From Echria macrotheca (taxonomy: Eukaryota; Ascomycota; Sordariomycetes; Sordariales; Schizotheciaceae): 64,000 nt of DNA. The position numbers and the translations under genes were made by a program. The stretch covers positions 1,612,001 through 1,676,000 of the forward strand of contig MU839834.1 of NCBI GenBank assembly GCA_030411725.1, written 5' to 3'. Numbering within the stretch: position 1 is the first letter of the stretch; every line of letters starts with the position of its first letter. Below are positions 34,275 through 46,646 of the stretch, piece by piece. The notes beneath the pieces are model-generated. The model saw only the letters and a list, made by a program, of their open reading frames with translations. It was not told the origin of the DNA and ran no database searches.

Positions 34275-35329
34275 TTAGTCGCTAGCAAGCAGGTTAGTTG
34301 AATGCATAACTGAAAAAAACAAGGGGGTACCCACAAGAGACCGCCGAAGCCACCATCGTCGTCGGACTCCTCCTTCTCGGATTCCTCCTTCTCCTCCGCC
34401 TTGGTCTCGGCAGCGCCAGCCGAAGTCTCGGCAGCAGCCGGGGCGGCAGCAGCATAGGCCTCGGGGTTGGCGATGCGGTCCTTGAGCTGCTCAATCTCGG
34501 GCCAGCTGAAGTCGGTCTCGATGGCAACGGCGAGCACCTTCTTGTAGCCGTTGACGAGCGAGTGGATCACCGACGGCAGCGTGGGGAAGTTGATAGCAAG
34601 CGACACGCAGGCGATGGTGGTGATGGCGGTCGAGAAGGCCTTGAGGAGCTGGTCCTCACCGATGTCGAGCACGTTGGCGGGGAACGTGTTGCCCTGGTCG
34701 TAGACCTGCACGATGCCCATGCCGTACGTGAAGGGCGAGATGTTGAGCATGTTGAGCAGCGTCGCCTCGGACGGGCCGACCTTGAGGCCGGCCTCGACGA
34801 GCTTGAGGTCCGTCGTGATTTCAATGGTACCACGGGCGATCTTGGTGGGCACGCCGAGGGCCTGGAAGAACGAGGTCTTGCCGGGCTCCATACCCGTGTT
34901 GCCGGCAGGGACCCAGACATCGACGGGGGCGACGGCACCAGCACGGGCGGGGGCGGCGACCTTGTTGGCCAGGATCTTGTCACGGATGTCCTTCAGGTCG
35001 CCATTGGTGAAAACGAAGCCGACGTTGCCCTTGACGAAGGGGAGAAGACGCTCGTACTCGGGCGTGTCGGCAACGAAGGTCTTGAGCGCACGGCGGACCT
35101 ATGATGACAAAAAGTTAGCGCTGCCTGGCGCCAATTTGCGATTCAGAGCCTATACCATGGTGTTCTTGCCCATCAGCACAATACCCTCACCGCGGAGGGA
35201 TTGTCTGATCTCGTGCATCTGCTGCGAGGAGACATTGTCGACCGAGACGATGAAGATCGACTTGTAGTCCTCAAGGAGGCCCTTGAGCTTGTCGAAGTAG
35301 CCGGCCTTGTTCGCGGTTTTGCCCCCCAT
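34275..35329 (-). CDS. rpp0: 60S acidic ribosomal stalk protein P0
   Basis: P0 anchors the P1/P2 stalk on the large subunit and helps recruit elongation factors. Three exons (35329-35156, 35098-34335, 34281-34275) encode 314 residues starting MGGKTANKAGYFDKLKGLL. The protein reads as a canonical uL10 domain (IFIVSVDNVSSQQMHEIRQSL, MGKNTMVRRALKTFV, KVAAPARAGAVAPVDVWVPAGNTGMEPGKTSFFQALG), then an Ala-rich hinge and the acidic C-terminal peptide SDDDGGFGGLFD. The last residues come from a 7-nt final exon (C-GAC-TAA) that follows a 53-nt intron with a GTGGGT donor, a CTAAC branch site and a CTAG acceptor. Without it the protein would run on into unrelated sequence. The 5' end faces trm82 across 657 bp. 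Confidence 0.96.
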
Positions 35330-35986
35330 ATCTTCTTGTTTATGAAGGCAGGATGTTTAAGGGCGGGTATATTGTTGTGTGGTGAGGAACGAGAAAGATT
35401 TCGTCGGTAGCTTTCCAGGAGGTCGAAATTCGCACAATTGGCGGCTGTGTGGGGTGGTTTTCTTGAGAGTAGGGCTTGGTGGGCTATCCAATAGGATTGC
35501 CGAGTTTTGCGGTAGCTCCACTCTTGATTTACAGGTACAAGGTACTTCTGCCCCGCCAACTGATGTTCTCGCAGCATGTGTAAAGATTTTCTTGCATAAT
35601 AGTAAGTAAATAAATCAGTAAATCAAAGCCAGAATTGAGGAATAACACTCCTCTTCCACGCACACTGAATAACCCGGACCGTGTATTTTCAACCAACAAG
35701 TCAAGGCGCCACAGTGTGGCTCGATGGTTCTGAAAACCCAAAGCTGAGGCTCCACTTGTCTGGACATCGACAACAAACTTCTCGTGACTGCCTCAAGAGG
35801 TGTAACGAAACTCAGGACGACAATATCCGGCGACTTGGAGCCGCCAAAAACTGGGAGAGCAGGTTTCATCTTGGCACTCCAACATCTCTCATCCTTTGAA
35901 CCGCGTCACAACTTGCCAGACACAGGGCTTGGATTTTACCCAACGACATTTCAAAGCTTGGACAAGAAAAGGAGAGTTTGCCCAGA
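35330..35986. promoter_or_regulatory. Divergent promoter region rpp0/trm82
   Basis: A 657-bp region between two divergent starts. It holds a CCAAT pentamer on the plus strand (35488-35492, context ATCCAATAGG) and one on the minus strand (35437-35441). They are candidate HAP/NF-Y-type CCAAT boxes only; no other element was assigned. Confidence 0.45.
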
Positions 35987-37676
35987 ATGACGGCACCCTA
36001 CCACCTCGTTGCCTTCTGCGGTGACATTCTGTTTGCCGCAAAGGGAAGCAACATCCACTCCTTCACAGCACAGCTCGAACATTTGTCAGTCTGGAAGTAC
36101 CCGGTAGAAGAAAAGTCGGAGGATGTCAGCCAGTCCCTTGAGAAGCAAGAGACTCCGGCCGCAGATGGACCGCCTTCAAAACGGAGGAGACTGGAGTCCG
36201 GTGAGGCTGAGGCTCAGAACGGTAACGGGGAAGCTGAGAAATCCCAAACTCCAGAGGCCGGCGCAAAGGGCAAGGGAAAGCGCAAGGAGAAAGACCCCGG
36301 TCACCAGGAACGACCATTCGTCCATGGACTCACAGCAACGAACGATGGACGCCATCTCATCGCCATCACAGGCTCCGACAAGACAATCTGGGTATTTGAG
36401 CATGATGGCAACGGGCAGCTGAAGCAACTGAGCCAGCGGTATGTCAACCTTCATGACAACTTCATCACTTGATCCAGGACTGATGATCTCTCCAGAACCA
36501 TGCCAAAACGGCCCTGCGCCATCACCCTCTCACTAAACCAAAAGACCATACTCTCTGCCGACAAATTCGGCGACGTCTACAGCCTCCCCCTAATCCCCTC
36601 ACCAGACTGGGACGGTACCAAGCCTGTCACTACCACCAGCACGCCCCTATCCCGAAGCGCCACGCCCTCCACTCCGCAAGTCTTCAAGCCCCAAGCCGAC
36701 GAATTCACCGTCCACACCCGGCGCAACCTAAAGGCCCTGGAGAACCAAAAACTCGGCCTCCAGACCAAGTCCGCAGAGCCAACCGGCCCGCAGTTCGAAC
36801 ACACCCTCCTCCTGGGCCACGTCTCGATGCTCACGGCCATCGCGGTCGCAAAGCACCCCTCTGAGAAACGGTCGCTCATCATCACCGCCGACAGGGATGA
36901 GCACATCCGCGTGTCGCGCGGCCACCCGAGCCAGGCGCACATCATCGAGACCTTTTGCCTCGGCCACGAGGAGTTCGTCAGCCGGCTGTGCATCCCGCCC
37001 TCGCGGCCGGAGCTTCTCATCTCCGGCGGCGGCGACGATGATCTCTTCGTCTGGCGCTGGGCCGAGGACGGCCAGCTCGTCGGACGGGCTCATCTCCTCC
37101 GTCATGTCCAGGAGGTCGTCCCCGAGGCGACGGTAGTCGCCGTCACCCGGATTATTGCCCTTCCTGTCCCTGATAAGTCCGCCCCCGTTCCCGTGTTTGT
37201 CGTTTGTGAACGGTACGTATAATCATGATCCCTTTCTCACCCACTCAGACGTGAAAACAGAGTAAAATCTAACCCTGCCTGTCCATCTATCTAGCATCCC
37301 GGCCCTCTTCCACTTCGAACTCACCGCCGCCGCCTCCGACGAGCTGCGCCACCGAGCAACCATCCGCACGCCCGGAAACCCCCTGGACCTAGCCATAGTC
37401 CCTGGCGAGTTCTCCAGCAACACCACCGCCAGATTAGCAGTAGCCGTCGACCCGAACTCGGAATCCGGCCAGGAGGGCGTATCCCTCATCTTCATCGAGA
37501 GAGGAGACCCCGCCTCCGGCTCGAGTTGGCACGTCGACACCAACTTCAAGAAAGTCATAGAAGTAGGCTACGGAGACGGAGACGACGGCGAGCAGCAGAT
37601 CAAGGATCTGGACAAGGCTCTCTACACGACCGAGAACCTCCGCAAGACCGGGATGGATGAGGAAAGGGACTCGTAA
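35987..37676 (+). CDS. trm82: tRNA (guanine-N7)-methyltransferase non-catalytic subunit Trm82
   Basis: WD40 partner of the Trm8 methyltransferase that makes m7G46 in tRNA. Three exons (35987-36438, 36496-37212, 37295-37676; introns 57 and 82 nt) encode 516 residues. The start is the ATG of MTAPYHLVAFCGDILFAAKGSN; an in-frame TTG three codons earlier is not used. Blade-like motifs: a charged insert with a basic KGKGKRKEKD run, LTATNDGRHLIAITGSDKTIWVFEHD, PKRPCAITLSLNQKTILSADKFGDVYSLPL, LLLGHVSMLTAIAV...SLIITADRDEHIRVSRGHPSQAHIIETFCLGHEEFVSRL, ELLISGGGDDDLFVWRW, and IPALFHFEL in the last exon. RDEHIRVSR and LGHEEFVS are typical of Trm82/WDR4. Shares its upstream region with rpp0, another translation gene. 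Confidence 0.93.
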
Positions 37677-38484
37677 GAAAGTTTGTATCAGACGTAGACT
37701 AGACTTAGATTACCCTAGAGTACTTAGTCTAGATCATCACCCCAATGAATTCGATCTGGTCGTCATGATGTTGAAGACAACGAGTGAGAAAACCACTTAA
37801 GTTAGGAAAGAGAGATCTAACAAGGGCCGGTTTGGAGATACGCAGTGTGAAACAAATCGCCAGCTCGAGATCGCAAGATAGGAAGACACGGACCGGCAGT
37901 CCCGGACACTGGGAAATCAAGATACTCAGATACCTACCAGAGTCGACACGCCAAGTCGGCTACTTTATCACGTCGACCAAGCACATTTATCAATCACCAA
38001 AAACGTGGCGTCATCATGATGAGCTTAAAACTCACGGGCGGGGAAAGTCCTCACAGGGAAATCGTCACACGCACGGCCGTTCCATAATGCTCGTAATCAT
38101 TCCCTAGAGAAAAAGCACTCTGGCAAGCACAGAAAACCTCTACGCAGAGCCCGAGATGCCGGATGCCTCTATCCTCTAAAACGCCGTTCCTCCCCAGGCT
38201 TGACGAACCGCCGTCCTGCCAAAGCAAAAAACAAGAGCCGGAAACCCAGATGCATGCCTCGAAACCATGATTCTAGCCCCCTCTCTCCAAACAACCCAGG
38301 GGTATTACACTCCTCCTTCCCCAATCCAGTTCGCTTCGCCTATCTCGCTGAGCCGATAAAGCTGATGTCGAGATAGTCATTGGCCAGCAACCCGAGAAGT
38401 CGAGTGCGGCTTGCGCCCAAAGGTCAAGAAATTAGTCGCTCGTCGACGTATCGAGCGCTGTCTGTTTCATCGCGATGCCGCCGC
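37677..38484. other. Convergent intergenic between trm82 and ydj1
   Basis: About 800 bp holding both 3' UTRs. No gene or notable repeat is recognised. Confidence 0.7.
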
Positions 38485-39882
38485 TTACGACTGCGCACAC
38501 TGCACCCGTTCAGCCTGGGGCTCGTCATCTTCCTCCATAGGGTCGCCGCCGAAGCCCTTTGAGTTCGCGTCAACGTCCTCAAGATCGGCGGGTTCCGTAA
38601 CCGTGTCGGTCGGCGGGACATTGATCAACGTCGGAGGAGGCAAAATCTTCCGGAGCGCATCATACGCAGCGGGGTCTTGCGTCCAGCCCTTCTCAGGGAA
38701 CTTGACGGTAAACTGGATGTACATGTTGCCGTAATCGTGGTGGCGGTAAGACGGCATGCCTTGTCCACGGATCATCTTGACGGTATCTGTTAACTCTAGT
38801 TAGTCATGTCCCGATACTCGCAAGAATTGTATACGTACTATGCCCGATGGCCTCGCCAGGGAGAATCTCAACAGCCAACCACCGGTCATCCAAGTGCTCG
38901 ATGTAGATGGTACCACCAGCAAGGGCGGTGACCAGTTCAATCTCGGCATGGTAAAGGAGATCGTCGTCACGACGGGTGAATCTGGGGTGCGGCTTCTGCT
39001 CGATCTGGAAGATCACATCGCCAGCAATGATGCCCGGCGCCTGGTCTCCCTCTCCGCGGAACTCAATCTTGGTGCCACTCTTGACGCCACGATCAACATG
39101 GACGTGGAGCACCTTACGGTCGACCACTGTCTTTTTGCCGCCGCAGTTCTTGCACCGGTCCTTATCCTTGAAGATCTCGCCCTCGCCATTGCAGTCGGGG
39201 CAAACAGTCTGGAAGCGCTGGATCATGGGACCCATCTGGCGCATCATCGTCTTCATACCGTGACCATCGCAACCGGTACATTTCCTGACAGCGCCCTCCT
39301 TGCCGCCGCGACCCTCGCACCTCGGGCAGATGATGGAGCGCTGCAAGGCCAGCTTGGAGACCTTACCGCGATAGATGTCCTCGAGGGAGACGTTATGAGT
39401 GTGGAAGATAGTCTTGGCCTTCTGGGGACCACGGTTCGAGTTCATTCCGCTAAACATGCCGCCGAGACCGCCGCCGAAGCTGCCACCGCCGAAGAACTGA
39501 GCGAAGAGGTCCTCGGCCGCCATGCCTCCGCCACCAGCACCACCTTCAAGGCCGGCCTCGCCATACTGATCGTAAAGTGCGCGCTTATTGCTGTCGGAGA
39601 GGATCTCGTAAGCATGTGAGATCTCCTTGAACTTCTCCTCGGCCGCGGGGTTATGCGCATTCTTGTCTAGAAACGAAGTCAGTGACATGTAAAACAGCAC
39701 AGCGGAAGAAGGGAAGCGTACCAGGATGGTACTTCAGGGCGCCGGTCTTGTAAGCCTTCTTCAACTCTTGCTCGGTCGCATTCGGCGAAACCTAGTCATT
39801 GGTTAGAAACAGCGGTCGGCGAGCATTGTTCAGCGGGTATTCTTACGCCGAGGATGTCGTAAAATTTCGATTCTTTGACCAT
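38485..39882 (-). CDS. mas5: Type I Hsp40 co-chaperone Ydj1/Mas5
   Basis: DnaJ-class co-chaperone of cytosolic Hsp70, used in folding and mitochondrial protein import. Four exons (39882-39847, 39791-39722, 39666-38839, 38786-38485; introns 55, 55 and 52 nt) encode 411 residues. J domain at 1-70 starts MVKESKFYDILGVSPNATEQ and has HPD at 34-36; a Gly/Phe-rich linker follows (FFGGGSFGGGLGGMF). The zinc region has four units: CPRCEGRG, CTGCDGHG, CPDCNGEG and CKNCGGKK. The C-terminal substrate domains include VIRGQGMPSYRHHDYG-like MIRGQGMPSYRHHDYG. The last four residues, CAQS, form a CaaX box, so farnesylation is expected as in yeast Ydj1. The first exon is only 36 nt. No convincing heat-shock element was found by eye upstream. 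Confidence 0.95.
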
Positions 39883-41442
39883 GATGACGGCCTAGAAGAC
39901 TGGGTTGTATGGAAAGAAGTAATTGGTGTAGCCGAAAAGTAGCGCGACTCGGACTCGAAGGAGGTTAGTCGACCTACGCAGTTCGGGTCAATAACTTTCG
40001 GGCACGGAGGAAGAAAGCAGAAGAACAGGGAACTTGGTAAAAACGAAGAGGTTTTGAGAAACGACGGGCGGCCTAGGTTTGACGGCGCCCTCTCGGGCAA
40101 GAAACCGTGCAGATGTCTGCGGGGGAGCCGACAAGGCAAGGCAAGGAGAACAAGGCGAACCTACCGAAAGAAAGAAGATTGCGCACCAAGTGCCCTGACG
40201 AGCAAGCGGGTTCGGGTATGTACAGACTGATCTTTGACTCTGTGCGCGATAATGTCTCGAAAGGTTGTGGGAAGGGTCGAAGACTCGGTGATTTGGAGTT
40301 GAAATACCTGGCGAAGTACGGATTCCTGGGAAGCTTACAAAATGCAGGTGCGCAATGGAACAGAGTGGGAGGCTGAAATTCTCGAGATTCCAACTCGTCG
40401 CCTTCCCCTCAGCCCCTCCTGATGGAAAGCCGTCGAAGACGCTAGAGTGTGGCTGGCAAGGTTAGTCCGGTACTTGCTGCAAGGGTGCCCCACTTATGAT
40501 TTTCCCATCGCTTTCCGCAGCATTCTGGAGGCTTCCCCACAGGTACCACGGTCAATTTCTCGTCCAATCTTAACAGATACCCCAGCGTCTCAGCCTCAGG
40601 GAACTCAAATGGAATCTGCATTGGCCCAGACTCCCCATGGGACCAGTGGCTAGTGCGGACCCGCAAGCCAACCCAGCGGTCCAGTTCTGGAGCGTCTGTC
40701 AGCCGGGAACATATTCACCTAGAAGTAGCACCTCATCAGTTCCCAACAAACGGACTTTTGGCGAGTCTAAATACGATCAAGGTGCAGCTACCTTGAGTAT
40801 ATGCACACGCGACATCTAGCGCATGTTTTTATTTGCTTCGCAGGCGCTGAGAAGCACCGGCGGCGTTTTGTCAGACCGGCCTATGACGCTGTCCAAAGTA
40901 CCGACCTATGAACCATTCATGGACTCCGCGAAGACGGACGTCACATCCAGGCCTTTTTTCCGCGCCGCGCCCCCCGTCCACGGAGCACGTCTTCTCGGCA
41001 GCTTGTTACCATTAAATAATGTCCAAAACACCACGACATCCACCTCGCGAACCTCACGGGCGAAGCCATTGAGGCTGCTGCTAGGAGAAGACAACTGAAA
41101 AAAGGGGGCAGACTCGAAAGGGATCCACAATCGCTTTGGTAGTCTATCGTACTTCCCTTGGAGAAAAGAATCCATTGTTGTCCCTCATCATCGTCCCGTC
41201 TCCTTTCTGCTTGCGGTTTCCGTCCCAAAGTCCACCAACTCGTCGCCGAGGTGATTGACGCTTTCCATCCGGTATTAGAGGGGGCAATAAGCTCTAAGAA
41301 GAAAAAATCTGGTGCTGGCTCGCCTTGTTCCTCCTCTTTGTGGAAATATCTTTTTGCTTGACAGAACAACAACATATAGAGACTGGTGACGGACGGCATC
41401 CAACCGAGGACAGAAGCTGGACAGGACGCTTTTGACTTCACG
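39883..41442. other. 1.6-kb divergent intergenic region mas5/rna15
   Basis: A shared 5' flank. Several short ATG frames (for example 40107-40376 +) show no recognisable domain. They could lie in 5' leaders but are not annotated as genes. Confidence 0.6.
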
Positions 41443-42582
41443 ATGTCAAGCAGACAACCATCGCGGGTGGTGTTCATAGGGAATATTCCCTATGGTGAGG
41501 ACCCTGATAGCCCCTGCACCACAAAGCAACAACAAAGCTGACGCTCTACTCTTCACAGGACTTACCGAGGAGCAAATTACAGAGATATTCAGTGCTGCCG
41601 GGAGAGTTGTCAACCTGAGGCTGGTATACGACCGGGAGACCGGCCGGCCCAAGGGGTTTGGCTTCGCCGAATTCCCAGATTATGGTCAGTACACCTGTTC
41701 CTTCCTCTTCTGTCCGTTCCAATTATCGCACCCATCACGACTGACATCACTTTCTCTCGTCCAGACTCCGCCGCCTCTGCTGTCCGAAACCTCAACGATC
41801 ACGAAGTTATGGGTCGCAAGTTGCGCGTCGACTTCAGCAGCGAGCAGGCGACTACCGAGGACGACCGCGATCGCGCGGTAAGCAGCCCTTCTCCCAGAAG
41901 AATAATAAAATCGACATTGAACTGACAAGGGACTCCCTCTCCGCAGGCCGCCGCCTCTGCCTCCAACCCCCAGAGCTACAACCCCCAGCCGACTAACGGC
42001 GCCGGCGCGCAGCCTTCTGGCGGCTCCTCCACGCTTCCCCCGCTCCCGCAGGGCCAGGACCTCCCGCCCGGCATGTCCTGCACCGACGCCATCTCCCGCA
42101 CACTTAACACGCTGCCGCCCGCCCAGCTCCTAGACACGCTGCAGCAGGTCCAAGCCATGGCGACCAACGACCCCGCGCGCCTGACGGAGCTCTTCCACCA
42201 GGCGCCCCAGCTTTCGTACGCCGTCTTCCAGGCCATGCTGCTCCTAGGCCTCGTCCGTCCCGAGGCGATAAACTCGGTCCTCGAGAACCCCGCCGACGCA
42301 GCAGCGCCCCCGCCTGCTCCTGCTGCGCAGCCCTACGGAGGATACCCCGGGGCCACCGGCACCCCGCCCGTCGCCGGTGACTACTACCCACCCCCCGTGG
42401 TACCGAGCCCCGTCCCGAATGCCCCCGTCGCTGCACCCCCGGCTCCGCAGGGGCAGGACCCCGAGGCGCTGATGAGAGCGGTCATGGAGCTGCCACAGGA
42501 GACAATCGACCAGCTCCCTGAGGCCGAGCGCGCGCAGATCATGGCTCTGCGCGCGAGCTACGGTCACCAGGCGCGGCGCTGA
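41443..42582 (+). CDS. rna15: Cleavage stimulation factor 64-kDa subunit (CstF-64/Rna15)
   Basis: RNA-binding subunit of the pre-mRNA 3'-end cleavage and polyadenylation machinery (CF IA in yeast). Four exons (41443-41494, 41559-41684, 41765-41877, 41947-42582; introns 64, 80 and 69 nt) encode 308 residues. A single N-terminal RRM starts almost at residue 1: RNP2 VFIGNIPY, RNP1 GRPKGFGFAEF, and a final strand in MGRKLRVDFS. The hinge that binds the Rna14/CstF-77 partner is seen in SCTDAISRTLNTLPPAQLLDTLQQV...LVRPEAINSVL at about 140-210. After a Pro/Ala-rich linker comes the three-helix C-terminal domain, ALMRAVMELPQETIDQLPEAE. The three RRM introns are short; the rest is one exon. The gene is convergent with the Mg transporter across about 1.5 kb. 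Confidence 0.95.
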
Positions 42583-44041
42583 ATACCTTGGCTTATACTC
42601 TAACTCTCGCAATTTTCCGGGTTTTGTACTTCCCTGAACCATAAGGCGTTACGGGTAGGGACTGGTTGGGACATGTTCAGCGGAAATTTTTGACCTGAAG
42701 GGAGGAGGGAGCAGGAAAACCGTACAACAGGGAGAGCTATTCAGGGAGCCGTGGTATCCAGGATGGGTCTTGGTCGTTCGTCGCTAGATAGATAGCATTC
42801 CATGGATATGAAATACCAGAGGCCAAGACAGCATCGATCAAGTAGTTCATCGGTGAAGCAATGTGGTCGTTGACAGACTCCGTTTGTGTATATTCCAGCA
42901 AAACCTGGACGTTTACCATGTCTCTCAAGCAGCAGCAGATCTACTGCCGGCCACCACCCCGTCACCTTGCTACGTAACACACGAATTCGGTGATATCGAG
43001 CCGCCAATGGACAACAAACACCCTGGAACTAGCCCCAGCCACTGTTTAACTAGTTCTAGGTAGTTACCGTCCCTGCTGCGATCGACCTGCCTAGATTTCC
43101 AGACATAGATACATATCTCTTAGTTATAAATATCCATCATCTATATCCATCGATATCCATCCCGGCCGGCTGGACAACCTTCTCTTGACGAACGAGGAGA
43201 CAATCCCACGAGGACCTGGCCGTCGGTCTTGTGGTAATTACCAACCCTATCTTAACAACTTAACTAGATAGGTATACACAGGTATTGTGCAAGTACAAAG
43301 TTCCGCATGGTATCTAGACCCTCATAAACGTAAAGAGGGAGGGGCCCTCCCTCCCTCTTTGGATATAACCCTTGCGCCTGGCGGCGGCGGGAGACAAATA
43401 ATGTCTCCCTTTCACTCAGTCAGTGTTACGGTTTTCTCCTGTTCCCTGCACCGTACGTAGGCGACTCAGATGAGATATATCACCACCTCACCAAGGCTCC
43501 GGCAAAGTGACCAGCTGTCCAGTTGTCTAATGAGTTGTTAAGCTAAAGTCCCCCAGCATTAGACGACACCTTATAGCCTTATGGTGGCTCGTCATGACGG
43601 GAACTTTCTATCCACCTAGATATCTAGCGCGAGGGCCTACACCAACACTCAGTTACGATAGTTCTCCATTACGATTAGGATGGCCGGGGGCTGGATGTGG
43701 ATAGCAAGTAACAAGGCCTTTTCGTGAATCATATTCAACAAACGCTATCGCATGCGCTATACAATGTAGCTGTATATACTACCTGGTCAAGCCGCTCGAA
43801 TAACCCAGCATCCAACCGCATGTATGTACATTCGTCCCAAAGCAGATATGCTACCTTCACTGCTGGACAATGCTGGTTCCTGTGTGACCCTATTCTAAAC
43901 CATACGAAAACCAAGGCACGCCACGTTTCCTTTCCTCGTGTCCAACGTGCACTACCGCCCCAAAACAGACTGGAATGCAAACTTTACGCAATATCCAGAT
44001 ATGTATACCCGAAAAAAGCCACTTTTCCACCCACGACACCA
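42583..44041. other. 1.5-kb convergent intergenic region
   Basis: Holds the 3' flanks of rna15 and the Mg transporter. A perfect 12-bp inverted repeat lies at 43332-43360. No coding gene is recognised. Confidence 0.65.
43332..43360. repeat. Perfect 12-bp inverted repeat, purine/pyrimidine arms
   Basis: Left arm AAAGAGGGAGGG at 43332-43343; right arm CCCTCCCTCTTT at 43349-43360, its exact reverse complement, with a 5-base spacer. It could form a GC-rich hairpin in DNA or RNA. Confidence 0.9.
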
Positions 44042-46646
44042 TTATACAATGTTATACACCCGCTTCGCGACCAGATAGCAGGCTGTGCCGAAAAGCGCCA
44101 ACGAGGCTGTAATCAGGACGAAATACCTCAGGTCGCCTTCGCCGTCTTGTCCCGGGACCCAGACGTTCATTCCCCAGAGGCCGGTAACGATATTCATGGG
44201 CATCACTATGGTTCCGAGAACCGTGAGCTTACCCAGAGTATCGGCCGTCTGTTCTTGTCGCTCGTTCATTCGGATGTTTATCTGAGCGAGGTAGTTGGCG
44301 TGTGACCGCGCAAGAATCCTACGCCGCAGTTAGTATATAGAAAGGTGACTCAGAAACTAAGAAAACCTACTTTTCGTAGTGGCTCAAGTTCGACGTCATG
44401 GTAACAATATGATCCTGAATGTCACCTAGGTAAAACCCAATCTCTGACCTTGGCGCCACCTCCCAGTGTTCGTTGCATCGCTTCGCAAAACCCTTGATGA
44501 CATCGGCCTTGCTCCCAAGCAGCCGGTAGAGCGACATGACCTTCTTCCGGCAGTCTCCCACACGCCTAAGCATATTACGACCCGCATCGGCCGACGAGGC
44601 GTCATTAGCAGCATATTTCTGATCGTCCTTCTCGTTGGCCGCATCGCTGGAATGCATTTTTAGGATTGCATCATCGATGTCGTCGACTTCGTCCTCAATA
44701 TTGTGAATCAGAGGCTCAAAAACATCCGTGATGTCGTCAATAATAGCATATGAGATCCAGTCAGATGAAAGGATCATGTAGTCGCTGAGTTGTCGAATCC
44801 GTCTCCGAACATTGGCTGGGTGAGGTGTCACCGAGAAATGGAAGCTCAGGACGCCTTCCCGGAAGACGACCACATACACGTTGACCGGTTCCAGAAAGTT
44901 CTCGCTCGTCGCGTCTTGGTCGAATGATCGGTAATTAACAAAGTAGTAGTGACGAAACAGCTCAACCTTCTCCCGCTGCTCCTGTACCATGATGTCCTCG
45001 GCCGTGAGAGGGTGTATACCAAAGGCCTTGGAGATAACTTTCATCTCGGCTTCGGTAGGACTGAGAACATCTAGCCACCACACGGGCCGGTCGCCGTACT
45101 TGGGTGGTTTGGGCTCCTTCGGAGGCTTCACCGGCTTTGGGGATGTGATACGGTCGGGCGATTTAAACAGGTCGGGAGATTTGGCGTCCATCGGGGTGGT
45201 CTTGTTAGAATTCGACGACGTGACCGGAGGGTCTCCGTTATTAAAATGGCCGTGGTCGTGACGCGCATCGAAGTAGCTCTGATGGGCGGCTGCGAGCGAG
45301 GGTTGCCGGCTGGGAACCTGGGGATTGCCAGTCTGCGCCGAGAGTACCTGTTGCAAGCCGATAGGGTGCCCTTCATCTTCAGACTCGCTATCGGAGGAGT
45401 CGGAAAGGAGGGGCGGATCGGGAATGAAGAGTTCCTTGAATGTTCCTCCAGGTTGAACCAGCTCCGAAATCGTTTGGCTATGTATCGTTGTCTCGAATTC
45501 CTCGTTGAAGTACGTGAAGCGGTAGGGCGCATCCTCCTCGGCCCGGAACCAGCCGCGATGAACGGGCCGTAGCCTACCGTTGACCAACTGAGGCTCCGCG
45601 ATCTTCTTGGCCCGCCGCTCCTCACTGCGACCTTCCTTCTCGAATCGGCTCCATTCGTCAAGGATGCGAAGATCCGGCCACTTACGCCGTCTCCTTCTTG
45701 ACCTTGTTCGCTCCATGGTGGCATCCCGCTCCGTTTCCTCATCTGCGATGTCGGAGAGTCCTCCCTGAGGGAAGCAAACGTCTGTCTCGGGTCCCCGCGT
45801 GATTGTATTCCGCCGCTCGAGAGAGGGCGAAAACTTGGGCGCCTCTTCAGCTTCACTTTCGTCGTCCTCACCAAATCTCTCAGGCGATTGCTGGCCGGCC
45901 TCAAGGTCATCCCGGAGCATCACATCCCCAAAGCTCATATCCATCCGGTCCGAGGCCCGCATGGTGGGCGTGCCTGGCACCGATGGAGGAAAATTGACAT
46001 TGTAGTTGTCCGAAGCGCTCGTGAATGCAGGAAGTTTCCTGCGACTGCTTGCCCGGCTTGAATCACGACGACTAGCCGGTCCGCTCCGTCTGGGGAGCTC
46101 GTTTGCCCCGTGGCCGCTAAACGTCTCGGCTCGTTGAAACATGGAGCTGGAGAGAAGAGGTGCTCGTTCGTCCCATGACGACTCGGGTCTCGCTTCGTCG
46201 ACAACTTCGCTGGACACAACAGTTTTCAACCTGCTCCCTGTTTGCGGCGGAAATGTGCTGCTCGTGTTCATTATGGACTGTCGCCGAGGTCTCATAAAGG
46301 GCTGCTGTTCCCTATTTGAGTAGATGTCAGCCCGGCTCTCTAGTGATTTTGCTCAGACCTACCTGTGGTCGAGCAGCGCCTCGCTGTCGATGCTGGTGGT
46401 GCTCAGGTTGTCGCTGGGCCTAGCATAGAAACCTCCACCTTCCTCGCCCATACTCTCGTTGTTCAAGGTATCCCGGGCGATGTCGTCTCCCGCTACAGCA
46501 AATGACTTTCTCCTGGACTTCTTCTTCTTGCCGCCCCTATGATTCTTCCTCCTTCGTGGCGGGTGGGCAGCTGGAGGCCGAGCCGGAGCCGCACTCGAAG
46601 GCCGAGCATCCGGAGGCACACCAGATGGGCCTCTAGCCGAATCCAT
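44042..46646 (-). CDS. mnr2: CorA/Mnr2-type magnesium transporter
   Basis: Magnesium transporter of the fungal ALR/MNR2 branch of the CorA superfamily. Three exons (46646-46363, 46311-44371, 44318-44042; introns 51 and 52 nt) encode 833 residues. The start is the ATG giving MDSARGPSGVPPDARP. The long cytosolic N-terminus is Ser/Arg-rich with a Lys-rich block (GGKKKKSRRKSF) and a region ERAPLLSSSMFQR. The CorA core starts near VWWLDVLSPTEAEMKVISKAFGIHPLTAEDIM. Two C-terminal helices frame the signature GMN (about 791-793, in VTGLWGMNVWVPG) and the protein ends in ACYLVAKRVYNIV. The length and ALR-type core suggest Mnr2 (vacuolar store) or Alr1 (plasma membrane); sequence alone does not settle which. 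The last exon carries the GMN pore loop and both membrane helices. Confidence 0.92.

Noticed and set aside
40311..40395. Heat-shock-element-like GAA/TTC runs upstream of mas5
   Set aside because: The TTC and GAA units are not in the 5-bp register required for a heat-shock element.
43724..44305. 193-codon ATG frame (+) overlapping the 3' end of the Mg transporter
   Set aside because: Its second half is antisense to conserved CorA coding sequence and the first half has no recognisable features.
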